From contig NC_087062.1 in NCBI RefSeq assembly GCF_963678635.1, positions 59,352,129-59,416,128 of the forward strand: a stretch of DNA of 64,000 nucleotides, given 5' to 3'. The notes beneath the pieces are model-generated. The model was not told where the DNA came from. It worked only from the letters and a program-made list of their open reading frames with translations, and made no database searches. Of this stretch, positions 33,182 through 45,145 are shown in pieces. The translations under genes were made by a program, and so were the position numbers. How positions within the stretch are numbered: position 1 is the stretch's first letter; each line of letters starts with the position of its first letter. The DNA comes from Symsagittifera roscoffensis. Lineage: Eukaryota; Xenacoelomorpha; Acoela; Convolutidae.

Positions 33182-35440
33182 GTAACCGCACAACTGTTAA
33201 ATTTGTGCAGCTGATTTTAGGTAATCAAATACATCTTTTTAAAACAACAGTTTCCTAAAAATTCTGATCAGTTTTACACAAATTTTTTCCTCGAACATAT
33301 CAATTTATGATTAAACTAGGTTAGAATTTTCTTTCAGCTACTTTTATTAGTAGACTACAACTTTTAGAGTTAACTCCTTGCTCCCGAATTCATCGCATAT
33401 GTTTATTTTTCAGCGTTTTCACTGGAGATGCAATGCGGAAATCGATCTTTTACCAGACTGACCATTTACAAGTACATTTATAACATGAAATTTTTACCAG
33501 ACTCGATTATCAAGTTTGATGGACACATGTTTTATTCTGGTTAAAAACAATATTTCCAATCTCACCGATAGCCAAAGATAACAATCAACGAACTCCAGAG
33601 ACATTAAACAATGACTCACAAGCTACGAAGGCATCATCATATACAGAATAACTGAAAGCTGGGTCAACAACCATAGTAGGCCTGAGACCAAAATAGAAGC
33701 AGCTGGCTGTGGCAAAAACCCCAAATTTTGACACGGTGGCGGCAATAACAACTGAAACTATGAACATAGAGCAAAAAACCAGCGACTAAGAAGACGACAG
33801 AACCGGCAGATGACATAACAACAATAGGCATCAAGGCCATCAAGAAAGGAAAAACAATAGCAATTCTGATGAGAAACTTAGACTCGAAATTTAGAGAAAT
33901 GCTATTGGAGACCGAGAACAGCTAACGAAGAGGTCAAAAGTATCAAGCAAGAAGGCCCAGAAAACCGATATTTTGTGATAAGCACAGCGGACAAAAAATG
34001 GATGAACTACTCCAGAAAGTCTAAGAGTCAGACAAGGAAAACATTAGACTTGACATGCAGTCAGTGCAGAGCTATAATGAGATGCTTGGACAATTAAGGA
34101 ATTAGGAATACTTTGATAAATAATTAACAACAATCGGAGAATTCGAAAACAATCCAGTCGAAATTCAATGCACTCTTGAGAAGTTCATGTCAATCGAAAT
34201 AAGCTGAAGCCTATCGGGCAGCTGAGACACTGAAGTACAGGGTCCGATTCAAAGGTCAATGTAGACAACTGCTGGAAAGATCCAACGTGCTTTTGACCAC
34301 TCCAATGAATCCGACTATTAGAGACGGGTCAACCAACACCAAATTTACACTTGATCACATCAACTCCTGCAACCATGCAACCATGTGGGTACACACTTGG
34401 GAAATGATGAGGGCCGTGTTAGCCTTCACAACTAGGATATCTGAATCCAGTGAAATAAGCAAAATTGAGAGATATAAGAAAACTTTCAGGAAGATTTCAA
34501 GGGTTACACTGACGGATGCATAGATACATGGGTTGAGGTGAAAAAATTATACCAAGTGCAAGACAATCTCATCGACAAACAATCTTGTACTGCACTCGAA
34601 GGAATACCCTGAAATGTATGGTGGCAAAGAAGGGAGAGAATAAAGACACGGCTAAATAATTTTTGATATCCTCTTGAACCGCTCTGAAGAGATTTAAAAA
34701 CTGAAGAAAGTTGGAAGATTAATCAATCGATGGGTTTGGATGAACTAGATATCCTACGCCGAAAATGACCCCGAGGAGTCTGGAATATCGGCAAGGCATT
34801 ACAAGTCGTAATTGTAATAAAAAACGATTATTTAATAACGATGTTAGCTACCTTTTACAACTTATCAAAAAACGATGCTCCAACTCCAGAAGAAATGAGA
34901 AAAAATCAGGAGAGTATATGCTGATGAAACCACAGAAGAACTACAGAAAGAAAGGGAACTACTCAGAAGGACAATTTGGTTGAACGTAGGTCCTGCGCTG
35001 CTAACTGTGGCTCAGTGGATCATCATTCGACTGGTTGCACACTGTATAGACAGGGGATAAAAAAAATAGGATTCTCTCCAAACGAAAAAAAAACCTGGAA
35101 AAGATGGACAAACTTTTAATTTTCAGCGGGCTCTTGAACAAAATAGGTGCAAGTTGCTTCTTTTGCAGCCAGAAGGGGCAATTCGAGATGGGCTGCACAC
35201 TTTTTGGGATGCAGAAAAAATCAAAATCACCCTATACACAAAATAGCCTAAGCCGCAATACAGAATACTGGAAAAAAAAACAAACGGAAAGTATGGATCT
35301 CCAGATTAGCGACGCAAATCCAGAGAAGAACGTGACTAAGTCGGTCATAACAATGTCAAGCGGTTAAAAACAAACGAACCAAAGGACATGATGTGACAGA
35401 CTTTAGAGGTGATTCATGAAAATTTATGAGCTGACGCCCT
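33182..35440 (+). pseudogene. Family B leader and gag remnant (copy 1)
   Basis: Near-identical to 49,874-52,080. A leader of about 900 bp is followed by gag with LAFTTRIS and, in another frame, DGCIDTWVEV, corresponding to the capsid of element A. Zinc-knuckle remains (cgctgctaactgtggctcag, about 34,994-35,013) are in shifted frames. No protease or RT follows; the copy breaks near 35,440 and meets an LTR piece. Confidence 0.72.
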
Positions 35441-35449
35441 AAACGATGT

Positions 35450-35665
35450 CTGACAAGATGAAATGGTATTTTTCAAAACTTCGAATTGACCATGTCATGC
35501 TCATACTCAAGTTTATCGCAGCAACTGGAATAAAAAAGCAAAAATGATCAGAAGAACCGATTAATAATTGCGGGAAAGTTGACGGAAAATTGTTCTCGAG
35601 TCAAATTGCTATTCGCGATTCGCCAAATATAAATTAATTCGAGTAGAGTTGTCTTGTTACTGATA
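35450..35665 (+). repeat. Family B LTR fragment (copy 1)
   Basis: Matches the inner part of the family B LTR (gaattgaccatgt, attgcgggaaa, attcgagtagagttgtc) and recurs almost unchanged at 44,930-45,145. Both copies run on into the same acc1 leader, so they descend from one rearranged template. Confidence 0.7.
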
Positions 35666-36238
35666 GGGTGGTTGGTATTTCTTGAGTGATTTGTCTGGTT
35701 TTGGTATTTCTTGAGGGGCAAATGCTAGTTTAGCAGTTTCTTGAGCATTCTACAGTCTTCAATTATGGTCAATTGTTTCTGGATTTCGATGCCGGCGGCG
35801 CTGAAAAAGCCCACACTTGATGAGCTATGCAGGCGTTTGAGGAATCTGGACTATTCCCAATTGAGTGAGCGGATGGCCATGTTGAACGCCATCCTGCAGC
35901 TGGAGTCGCAGGGAAAAGGTAGGGAGTCCGCAAAGTGAACTGTGCTGAATTGTGCTACACGTCACACGGGATCTCGAACCAAGAGCAAGCCAAATGGCTT
36001 TCGCGGAGTACCGACGGGGGCTTGAGGGGTCTGACTTGACAAGGAATCCGGGCTTGAGTAACACAATGGTGTATGGTACTGGTGAGATTCCTCTTCCTAC
36101 CAGACCAACCACGAGAGCCGGGGGTCCTATGAGCAGCAAGCCCACGTCGATGTTTCGATCCCAACAAACGGAAGAAGCAAATCCTGACACCACCAGACTA
36201 GCAATGGACCCTGAAGAGGTCCAGAACGAACGAGTCTA
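35666..36238 (+). pseudogene. Family B acc1 N-terminal remnant
   Basis: After a leader with three copies of a tttcttgag word comes PTLDELCRRLRNLDYSQLSE, then, after a frameshift, the 35,952-36,239 frame (EGSDLTRNPGLS, EIPLPTRPTTR). This aligns with SGSDLANEPGLGSS and RSLPTNTKPGLR in acc1 of element A. It breaks at 36,238, jumping to the end of acc6 (gcacaattccttttgc), so the rest of the accessory block was deleted. Confidence 0.68.
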
Positions 36239-36470
36239 GCCTGCACAATTCCTTTTGCATGAACAGGGAATCGAAAGTGAAAGGTTCACCAAATCAGGCA
36301 AAGAGTTTGCAAGAACAGAGGGAGTGGATGCGATCCTTCGAACAGCTAAAAGCGTGGGAAGAGATCGTAATCAGCTCCGATGATGAGCAAGCGCTGCTAA
36401 GGCAGATCACGGCGTCAAAATCATCAGGGCCTAGCACCTCAAAGGCTAGGAACACGAAATGAGCAGGGGA
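36239..36470 (+). pseudogene. Family B acc6 C-terminal end
   Basis: The frame 36,259-36,462 begins MNRESKVKGSPNQ, matching CRNRESNVD of acc6 in element A, and ends with an acidic ISSDDEQALLRQ stretch and a Ser-rich tail. The same SDDE-type end is in each unit of the 29,661-33,098 array. Confidence 0.62.
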
Positions 36471-36883
36471 TTTAATGAGGGTTTCTTGAGTCTTGAGAGG
36501 GAAGGAAAGGGGCTTGAGTGTGAACTCGGATGAAATCTGAGGTCACAAAAAAGAAATTTTAACGAAACGAAAAATTGTTATTAATATGCTATAATTATTA
36601 TATAAATCAAAGAGCTGCATGACAATTTTCCGATTGGATAGGACAAAAGAAATTTTAATCATTAACTTCAAAAGCGGAGATTTGAGGTGCAGATTTTGAT
36701 TGCTGTTTAGAGATAGTGTGACAATTTTACATGGTTGTGAATTTTGGGGTGTAGATAAAGTTAAATCTGCTGCAAACTGTAAATGACCACTGGCACTGTA
36801 TCTTGAGCAACACTCAACATTCTGGGGATTCACTGGCAAACGGCAACACGCGATGAGGACATCGATCTTGAGTCCGGGGAGTA
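36471..36883 (+). other. Family B 3' UTR and purine tract (copy 1)
   Basis: AT-rich non-coding DNA ending in ccggggagta, the purine tract directly before the LTR. It matches 41,699-42,025. Confidence 0.65.
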
Positions 36884-37786
36884 TGTGCCAGTCGGTCATA
36901 TTTGGAAGTTTGACCTTGAGAAATACGAACAACGTAATTTTAGGGTGAAATATAATTTTTCAAAAATTCGTATTGAGCCTGTCATGCTCAACTTTCTCGC
37001 GACAACTGAAAATCTCAGAAATGCAAGATCAGAATAACCGAATTACAATCGCGGGAAAGTATTTGAAAAAAGCAGCGGGAAATTGCTATTCGCAGTTTTC
37101 AGACATAAAAATTGCACGAGAGTAGAGCTGTCCTATCCTGAAATAGGAGGCAGAACAATTACGAAAGAAGAGTATATTGATTCGAAGTGGACGAGAGTGA
37201 ACCTTCGGTTGAAAGGTGGACAACCGAAGTCTCTCAATGGTCCCACCCAAAACTTTAGTTCTCAAGTGAAAACTCATTTCCATTGTTGGAATTTATTAAT
37301 AGCAAACTTCTCAAGTTATTACGTTTATGCTAGAGTCGCTAGTTAGTTTAGTTACTCCAATTCTCGAGTGTGCTGGTATGTGAGCACCCAATTTAGTTTT
37401 CTTGAGTGTGTTTTATAATTGTTATGTTGAGGTAAGGAGAGTTTTAGGTTGATCCATCTGAAATGGATCCAAAGAAGCTGCACTGTCTAATAAAAAGTAA
37501 CTGTAAGGACTGTTCCGACCCTATATTTAACGGCGTTCGCGTATTTTGGGTATTTTGAGACCTAAATATGTGGACGCTCTTATTTTACAGAGTGGGGGGG
37601 GGGGTATTTTGGTAGTGGCCTTTGAGATGTAACGAGGGTTTTAGTCTCATGTCGCAAGTGAACCGAATTGGCTCCGACCGTTCGAGGTAGAAAAACTCAA
37701 GAGAAAGTGTCCCTGACTCTTGAGCCAATAGTTATAGGGCCTATTTTTCTTTAACCTCATATGTGACTTAAGTAGGCGACTGTTAC
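36884..37786 (+). repeat. Family B LTR, copy 1
   Basis: 903 bp, TGTGCCAGTCGG...GCGACTGTTACA. It pairs with 42,026-42,902. It contains a ggggggggg run near 37,595 and a short palindrome, gatccatc-tgaaa-tggatc, near 37,452. It is followed not by a gag leader but by acc1 coding text. Confidence 0.85.
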
Positions 37787-39090
37787 AGAAACACCCACAG
37801 CGACGGGTCGCATCAATCTTGATCGATTAGCTCAGGAGCAAATGAGCAAAGATCTGGAGACCTGGACACCTCCACAACCCACGCCATCCTTGAGATCTTG
37901 AATTGAGTCAAACCAATCCACTAGCAGCGGATGTGTCACTACCTGGCCTGACACCCAGTTTGACCCACTGCCTGAAGGAGTTACAGGAAAGATTGCAGTC
38001 AAGAACCACCGAAAGCCCCGTATCGGTAGCGGAACCGTCCACTTGGAAGAAGCAACCAGTGAGGGTTGAATTTTTCTCGAATTACAAGAAGTTGGTAAAT
38101 GGGAGATACCAACGACACCACAAGGAAGACTGGACGAGCGCCCGAAGGGGAAAGAGAGCAGCCATCAACGAAGCGGCCTGGTTGGATTACCTGAAAAAAG
38201 AACCGAGAACACCTGAGGGCGCGGCTCACTTGATAATAGGAGACAGCTTAGTCAGATTTCTCACAAGAGTCGGGAGGCACTGGAAAATAGGTGTCTTGAG
38301 GTTCTCAGGTGCAGCAACGCCTCAAATGTTGGCTTCACCGGAAATTCTAGAAGTGAGGAAGATACACACCGTCACCATGATGATGGGTAGAAATTACATT
38401 TCTAGAGGCGATTTCAGGAAAATGACTCAGTGGCCAGAGAAAGTGAGCTGCTTGTTACAGGAGGCAAGAATCTATTTGGATCCTACGGTACTGACGACTT
38501 GTACTGTGCCGTATAATATGATGCTGGATGGCAATGGACTGAGCATGAATGGAAGGGTGCGTCACATCAATGGGATAATACTCGAGATACAAGGGAGCGG
38601 TGCTTTGCCGTTGAAATTGCTGCAGGGTGCCCGTATGATAGAGGATCTCCTACCGGCCGGATGTTCCTCCTATAGTATCAAATTTGATCAACCCTAAGGC
38701 CTTTCAGAAGCATGACTACAATCTGGAGTCAGATTTGCTGGAAACTGGACAGTTTAGTTTTGGCCCACTTGTTAGACCGGTGAGAGGCACAATCGATTCC
38801 AGAGACACTTCAGCGAGTAGCAGGTGCAGGCAGCCGGACTGGACTTCTCTGAAAAAAAAACACGAGGGGATCTTCGACGCCACAGAGCTCGCTGGTGTCT
38901 TCTGTCGTAGTGGTTGAGATAGGCAACGAGAACAAGTCCTGAGGAGAAGCCCTAAAGGGCACGAGCAAGGCCAAATACCCAGAGAGAATGGGACTTAGAC
39001 CTGACGGAGTTGGCTTGCCGTCTCGTGTTGATGGAAAGTCTAGAGCTCAAGCGGTTGTCTCATGAAGGCCTAATTGGTCATGATTGAGTA
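37787..39090 (+). pseudogene. Family B acc2 (SGNH-like), best-preserved copy, with acc1 end
   Basis: 37,787-37,902 carries a GRINLDRLAQEQM block that aligns with the acc1 end (GRVKLSQDVM) of element A. The frame 37,903-38,697 is 264 codons with IIGDSLVRFL (Ser115), FSGAAT (Gly136), MMMGRNY (Asn164) and a late SYSIKFDQP, where the expected His is Lys. So the nucleophile block is intact but the catalytic His is absent here. After a frameshift the basic, Ser-rich tail (SASSRCRQP, KKKHEG) continues to about 39,090. Likely a decayed hydrolase-like protein, unless the family works without the His. Confidence 0.68.
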
Positions 39091-40030
39091 GACTGGATGA
39101 AAACGCATGAGGCGCATTTTTCTCGAGAGAGGACCTCAAAAACGGCGGACCTGACAGGTGTCCCGAGAAGGGTGATGTTTGGCCCGATCAACTATCGACC
39201 ATTAGAGAAGCTGGGGAGTCCAGGTGCGATTTCGGAGCCACTAAAACACAACACCGACCTGGCCAGAGTAAGGATGACGATACCAGCGCAGTTACCGGAG
39301 TGGAGAAACCTCTAGATCCCAAGGCTATTGGCTTCCTGACACTGCTTATGCGGGTTCAGAATCGTCGAAAGATGCAAGATACGTAGAGGAATTTAGAGCG
39401 TCCAGGTTGGCTAAGGCACTGAATGATGATCATCGCGGAATCGGACTTCGCGGGAAAGTAAGAGAAGTTGTTCTGATTGCAAACTTTTTGTCTATATGTT
39501 GTCGGGGGCCCAACTGAACCAGATGTTGACTCTGGTGGTAGCAATTAAGTCGGAGACACCATGCGAGCCGAAGCTGCTACTGTTTGCGGGGATGAATGAC
39601 CACCTGCACGCAGCGGAACTTCTACGGCCCTTGAGAAGCAGGGAACCCGCGCCGAAGAAGATCTGGGAGCCAGTACAAAGGTTTTCCTCCGCGATGAACG
39701 AGATACAGGAGTTGGTGGCGGTCAGGCTGGGATAAAAAACAAATATGGTATTCACGTCGTCGCCAGTGTACACGAGCATGCCACCTGCCCTTCAACTCGT
39801 CTACGCAGTGCTTATCTTAATAGCGGAAGGCAGTGGGTTGCGTATGATGATAGCTGCCCCTAATCGGGATTCGGAACCAAAAGGCTGAGACTCCTGAGGT
39901 CGTAAGTGGCGGCAAGCTGCGCGGATATACCTCATGCTCTGATAGACTTTTACGAGCTCGCGGATGTCTTGATAGCATTTGATGAAGTATTGTGCTTGAA
40001 GATCCCGAATCTGGCGAGGCAACTGAAATT
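39091..40030 (+). pseudogene. Family B acc3 (copy 3)
   Basis: Frames 39,097-39,315 (GVPRRVMFGPINYR) and 39,496-39,735 (LSGAQLNQML, FAGMNDHLHAA), then PPALQLVYAVLILIAEG at about 39,781-39,830 in another frame. Similar to 46,150-47,090. Stops and frameshifts separate the parts. Confidence 0.65.
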
Positions 40031-40111
40031 CAACCAGAGATCAACGATGACCACTAGGTGCTCAAGCACTTGAACCCGAAGTTGTGTTTCCGGAACATGT
40101 AACTCACAATC

Positions 40112-41698
40112 ATGGGCTCCAAGCGGCCTGTACATGACAAGAAAAATGCGGTGTACGCAGTGAAGAAGCTAGAGTTGATGATGTTTCGCCTCACTCAAGA
40201 GAGAGGAAGATGGCCATATCTGACGCCAAGACTAGAAATTGTGGGTGAAAAATTGAAAGAGACAGCACGCTTGGTTTGGCGACATAACAGAAAGAGAGAG
40301 AAGCGAAGTGCAGATAGTGGCTGAGTGCTTTACAAACACTAGGGTGAATATAGCAACGGCGCTGGGGTTCTTCTCAACGATGTGCAGTTTGCAATCACTG
40401 GAGATGCTGGAGTCTGAGCACCATTTGGTGACAGCGTTGAGCGTGGAGTCGTGGCCCGGGGCGCTGCAAACAACCCAGAAACACATCAGAGGGTAGAAGC
40501 TTGGTCTTGAGGCAGAAATGGGATTTCCCGTGAGCGAGGCTTACGGTCTGCCAGTAAATGCAAAAGTCTTGGTGGGATCAGTAATGGCCAACCTATGTGG
40601 GAGCCACTATCCATCACACATGGCGATGGTAGAGGTATCCAGCCAAAGGGTACTAGTGGACAAGGCCTTCTCGGTGCCCAAGTGCGTACGACTGGCTCGA
40701 AAGTCGCATCATTCACATAAGCTGTTGACGAAGATCCTGGGGACTGTGCCAAGGGAACAAAGAGATGACTTGAGTGAAATCTGGGGAGAAGAACTCTTTA
40801 GTTTGGCCTTCTCGGTGCCCAAGTGCGTACGACTGGCTCGAAAGTCGCATCATTCACATAAGCTGTTGACAAAGATCCTGGGGACTGTGCCAAGGGAACA
40901 AAGAGATGACTTGAGTGAAATCTGGGGAGAAGAACTCTTGAGTTTGACAAGTGACTTCGAGAGACAAAATACCATCGGGAAGCCGATGATTAGTGTCCCA
41001 GCACAGGAGGAAAAGGATACATTACATGAGAAGATGATGGAATTGAAACCTCTGCTGGAGGCTTCGGGAGAACGCAATCTCCGGAGCATCGATATTACAC
41101 TTGGGGAATGCCCATGCCATTGCTTGGCACAGACAGTGTGGTACCCGGAACACTCAAAACTCGGTTTAGTGTGTGACGTGGAAGAAACTCGGTCAATCGG
41201 ATTACCCGATCATCGGCAGAAGGTGACCATCTTGGTAGTGAGTACGATGTTGGCGTTGCGATGGATCGAGGAGAAGTGACGAAATATCGGGAATCGAAGA
41301 CAACAACGGCGGGATCGATATACGCTATTGATTATAGCAGGAGACTTGAGTTGTTTGAGACGGCGTGCAAGGTATTCGCCATACCTATGGAGGTTAGGCA
41401 CGTATGGAGCCGCATAAGGTTCTTCCCGAGGTTTCGAGCGACATTGACATCTTGGTTGTATATGGTGACGAAAGACCACATGAAAAAACATCGTACGGAG
41501 TATCGACAGTTCCTGGCAGAGATAGGACCGAAAGCCTTCAAGAGACCTTTGCTGACCCATCGAAATGCGATCACGACGGGTTGGAAAAGAGTCGGTAGGG
41601 TGTCTAAAGATAACACCAAAGCGAGAGAATCGATACTGGAGGAGGACTTTGCGAAGAACGTGAGCCTGATCCTGCACAATTCCTTTTGCTATAATTAA
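40112..41698 (+). pseudogene. Family B acc6, longest copy, joined to an acc4 start
   Basis: 40,112-40,240 is the start of acc4 (SKRPVHDKKNAVYAVKKLE). Near 40,255 a deletion joins it to acc6. 40,308-40,496 and 40,518-41,279 (253 codons) carry ATALGFFST, LQTTQKHI, FSVPKCVRLARKS, PLLEASGERN, CPCHCLAQ and LALRWIEEK. 41,261-41,698 overlaps in another frame and ends LEEDFAKNVSLILHNSFCYN. In element A the last two parts read in one frame, so a frameshift near 41,280 is likely here. A 141-bp in-frame repeat lies at 40,664-40,945. Function unknown. Confidence 0.65.
40664..40945 (+). repeat. 141-bp in-frame tandem duplication in acc6
   Basis: 40,664-40,804 and 40,805-40,945 differ at only a couple of bases. 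Each encodes 47 residues from AFSVPKCVRL to GEEL. Element A has one copy, so this is a derived local duplication that keeps the frame. Confidence 0.92.
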
Positions 41699-42025
41699 TG
41701 CTATAATTAAAAAATATGCTATATATTTTATGTTATCAAAAAACTGCATGACGATTTTCCGATTGGATAGGACAGAAGAAATTTTAATCATTAGCTTCAA
41801 AAGCGGAAATTTAAGGTGCAGGTGTATGCAAATTTTGATTGCTGTTCAGCGATAGTGTGACAATTTTACATGGTTGTGAATTTTGGGGTGTAGGTAAAGT
41901 TAAATCTGCTGCAAAATTCTGTAAATGACCACTGGCACTGTATCTTGAGCAACCCTCAACATTCTGGGGATTCACTGGCAGACGGCAACACGCGATGAGG
42001 ACATCGGTCTTGAGTCCGGGGAGTA
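41699..42025 (+). other. Family B 3' UTR and purine tract (copy 2)
   Basis: Matches 36,540-36,883, with small duplications (gctataattaatgctataatta at the start). It ends ccggggagta before the LTR. Confidence 0.65.
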
Positions 42026-42902
42026 TGTGCCAGTCGGTCATATTTGGAAGTTTGAACTTGAGAAATACGAACAACGTAATTTTGGGGTAAAACGTAATTT
42101 TTCAAAAATTCGAATTGAGCCTGTCCTGCTCAACTTTCTCGCGACAAGATCAGAGCGACCGAATTGAAATCGCGGGAAAGTAATTGAAAAAAGCAGCGGG
42201 AATTTGCTATTCGTAATTTCCAGACATAAAAATCGCACGAGAGTAGAGCTGTCCTATCCTGAAATAGGAGGCAGAATGATTACGAAAGAAGAGTATATTG
42301 ATTTGAAGTGGACGAGAGTGAACCTTCGGTGGAAAGGTGGACAACCAAAGTCTCCGAATGGTCCAACCCAAAACTTTAGTTCTCAAGTGAAAAATCATTT
42401 CTTTTGTTGGAATTTATTAATAGCAAACTTCTCAAGTTATTACATTTATGCTAGAGTCGCTAGTTAATTTAGTTACTCCAATTTTCGAGTGTGCTGGTAT
42501 GTGAGTACCCAATTTAGTTTTCTTGAGTGTGTTTTATAATTGTTATGATGAGGCAAGGAGAGTTTTAGGTTGATCCATCTGAAATGGATCAAAGTTCCAC
42601 TGTGTAATAAAAAGTAACTGTACGGACTGTTCCGACCCTATTTTTAACGGCGTTCGCGTATTTTGGGTATTTTGAGACCTAAGTATGGGGACGCTCTTAT
42701 TTTCTAGAATGGGGGGGGGTATTTTGTTAGTGGCCTTTGAGCTGTAACGAGGGTTTTAGTCTCATGTCGCCAGTGAACCGAATTGGCTCCGACCGTTCGA
42801 GGTAGAAAAACACAAGAGATAGTGTCCCTGACTCTTGAGCTAATGGTTATAGGGCATATTTTTCTTCAACCTCATATGTGACTTAAGTAGGCGACTGTTA
42901 CA
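42026..42902 (+). repeat. Family B LTR, copy 2
   Basis: 877 bp, TGTGCCAGTCGG...GACTGTTACA, close to 36,884-37,786. It is followed by the same acc1/acc2 junction as copy 1. Confidence 0.85.
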
Positions 42903-44357
42903 GTAACACCCACAGCGACGGCTCGCATCAATCTTGATCGAGTAGCTCAGGAGCAAATGAGTAGAGTTCTGTAGACCTGGACACCTCCACAACCCACGCC
43001 ATCCTTGAGATCTAGAATTGAGTCAAACCAAGCCACTAGCAGCGGCTGTGTCACTACCTGGCCTGACACTCAGTTTGACCCGCGATAGCCAGGGTAGCGC
43101 GGAAACTTCCTGCCTGAAGGAGTTACACGAAAGATTGCAGTCAAGAACCACCGAAAGCCCCGTATCGGTAGCGGAACCGTCCACTTGGAAGAAGCAACCA
43201 GTGAGGGGTGCAGTTTTGTCGAATTACAAGAAGGTGGTAAATGGGAGATACCAACGACACTACAAGGTAGACTGGACGAGCGCCCAATGAGAAAAGAGAG
43301 CAGCCATCAACGAAGCGGCCTGGTTGGAATACCTGAAAAAAGAACCGAGAACACCTGAGGGCGCGGCTCACTTGATAATAGGAGACAGCTTAGTCAGCGT
43401 TCTCACAAGAGTCGGGACGCACTGGCAAATAGGTGTCTTGAGGTTCTCAGTTACAGCGACGCCTCAAATTGTGGCTTCACCGAAAATGCTAGAGGTGAGG
43501 AAGATACACACCGTCACCATGATGATGAGTAGAAATTACGTTTCTAGAGGCGATTTCAGGAAAATGACTCAGTGGCCAGAGAAAGTGAGCTGCTTGTTAC
43601 AGGAGGCAAGAATCTATTTGGATCCTACGGTACTGACGACTTGTACTGTGCCGTATAATATGATGCTGGATGGCAATGGACTGAGCATGAATGGAAGGGT
43701 GCGTCACATCAATAGGATAATACTCGAGATCCAAGGGAGCGGTGCTTTGCCGTTGAAATTGCTGCAGGGTGCCGGTATGATGGAGGATCCCCTACCGGCC
43801 GGATGTTCCTCCTATGGTATCAAATTTGATCAACCCAGGGGCGTGTAGTGGTTGATTAAGGCCTTTCAGAAGCATGACTATAATCTGGAGTCAGATTTGC
43901 TGGAAACTGGACAGTTTATTTTTGGCCCACTTGTAAGACCGGTGAGAGGGACAATCGATTCCAGAGACACTTCAGCGAGTAGCAGGTGCAGGCAGCCGGA
44001 CTCGACTTCTCTGAAAAAAAAACACGAGGGGCTCTTCGAAGCCACAGAGCTCGCTGGCTGGTGTCTTTTGTCGTAGTGGTTGAGAGAGGCAACGAGAACA
44101 AGTCCTCAGGAGAAGCCCTAAAGGGCACGAGAAAGGCCAGATACCCAGAAAGAATGGGACCTAGACCTGACGGAGTTGGCTTGCCGGCTCGAGTTGATGG
44201 AAAGTCTAGAGCTCAAGCGGTTGTCTCATGAAGGCCTAATTGGTCATGATTGAGTAGACTGGAAAAATACGCATGAGGTGCATTTTTCTCGAGAGAGGAC
44301 CTCAAAAACGGCGGACCTGACAGGTGTCCCGAGAAGGGTGATGTTTGGTCCGATCAA
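42903..44357 (+). pseudogene. Family B acc2 (SGNH-like), second tandem copy
   Basis: The frame 43,018-43,290 is followed, after a stop (tga at about 43,288), by 43,324-43,848, which contains IIGDSLVSVL, then MMMSRNYVS and YGIKFDQPRG. A 30-bp insertion near 43,082-43,111 (gcgatagccagggtagcgcgg) is not in the first copy. The tail 43,852-44,231 is frameshifted. The match to acc3 ends near 44,357 after cgaccattaaaggaag. Confidence 0.65.
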
Positions 44358-44929
44358 CTATCGACCATTAAAGGAAGTGGGGAACCTCTTATTTTCTTCA
44401 TATTCCTCATAACGAAATCGGGCATAGAAAAAACTGAAAACAAGCCAATTTGAGGAAACGTACATTTTTCGTTGTTGGACATGGTTGTGAATTTCTAATT
44501 ATTTAGTTCAGGTCGTATTTTCGCATATCATTTGGTTGAATTGAAATAAATACTTGACTGTGATGCAATGAAATAGTATCATCAAAAGTCCTTCATTAAA
44601 CTAGAAAAAACTAAATTATCTTTTAAAGCATTTTGAGGGAAAATCATAAGTGAGTATTTTGAAAGTCATTCATAACACAGAGGGAAGTAGAGTTTGGCAC
44701 CACTGGCGACACAAGCTGGAAAAAATCTGAAGTTGAGAAATTAAATGAGAAATTAAAACTGTCAATTCAAACACTTTCGCACATACCTTGCATATCATGT
44801 TCAACAGTTAAAACTTTAAAAAAATGAAGAAAGATTATAATAAAAAGTCAGTTATAACTTAAAAATCATATTGATTAAATTCTGTACCAATCAGTCATAT
44901 CCTGATGTTTTATTTTGATTAGGGACGAA
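44358..44929. other. AT-rich segment without recognised content
   Basis: No gene and no match to the family B parts that I can follow by eye. It contains a short repeat of gagaaattaaa (about 44,733 and 44,748). It may be an unrelated insertion or leader sequence. Confidence 0.4.
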
Positions 44930-45145
44930 ATGGTGTTTTTTTGAAAACTTCGAATTGACCATGTCATGCTCATACTCAAGTTTATCGCAGCAACTGGAAT
45001 AAAAAAGCAAAAATGATCAGAAGAACCGATTAATAATTGCGGGAAAGTTGACGGAAAATTGTTCTTGAGTCAAATTGCTATTCGCGATTCGCCAAATATA
45101 AATTAATTCGAGTAGAGTTGTCTTGTTACTGATAGGGTGGTTGGT
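44930..45145 (+). repeat. Family B LTR fragment (copy 2)
   Basis: Near-identical to 35,450-35,665 and followed by the same acc1 leader with tttcttgag words. Confidence 0.7.

Larger units (their letters stand above)
36884..42902 (+). mobile_element. LTR-flanked accessory-only derivative of family B
   Basis: Two family B LTRs bound 4.24 kb that hold acc1 C-terminus, acc2, acc3, the start of acc4 and acc6, but no gag, protease, RT or integrase. The second LTR is again followed, at the identical junction (ttaca then aacaccc), by acc1 and acc2, as expected for a tandem LTR-internal-LTR-internal array made by LTR recombination. It could only have moved with trans-acting gag-pol, if it ever did. 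Confidence 0.68.

Noticed and set aside
37590-37610. G-run as a quadruplex or regulatory site
   Set aside because: A single run of nine to ten G in one LTR, similarly present in the paired LTR. There are no four separate G-tracts, so a quadruplex is not supported.
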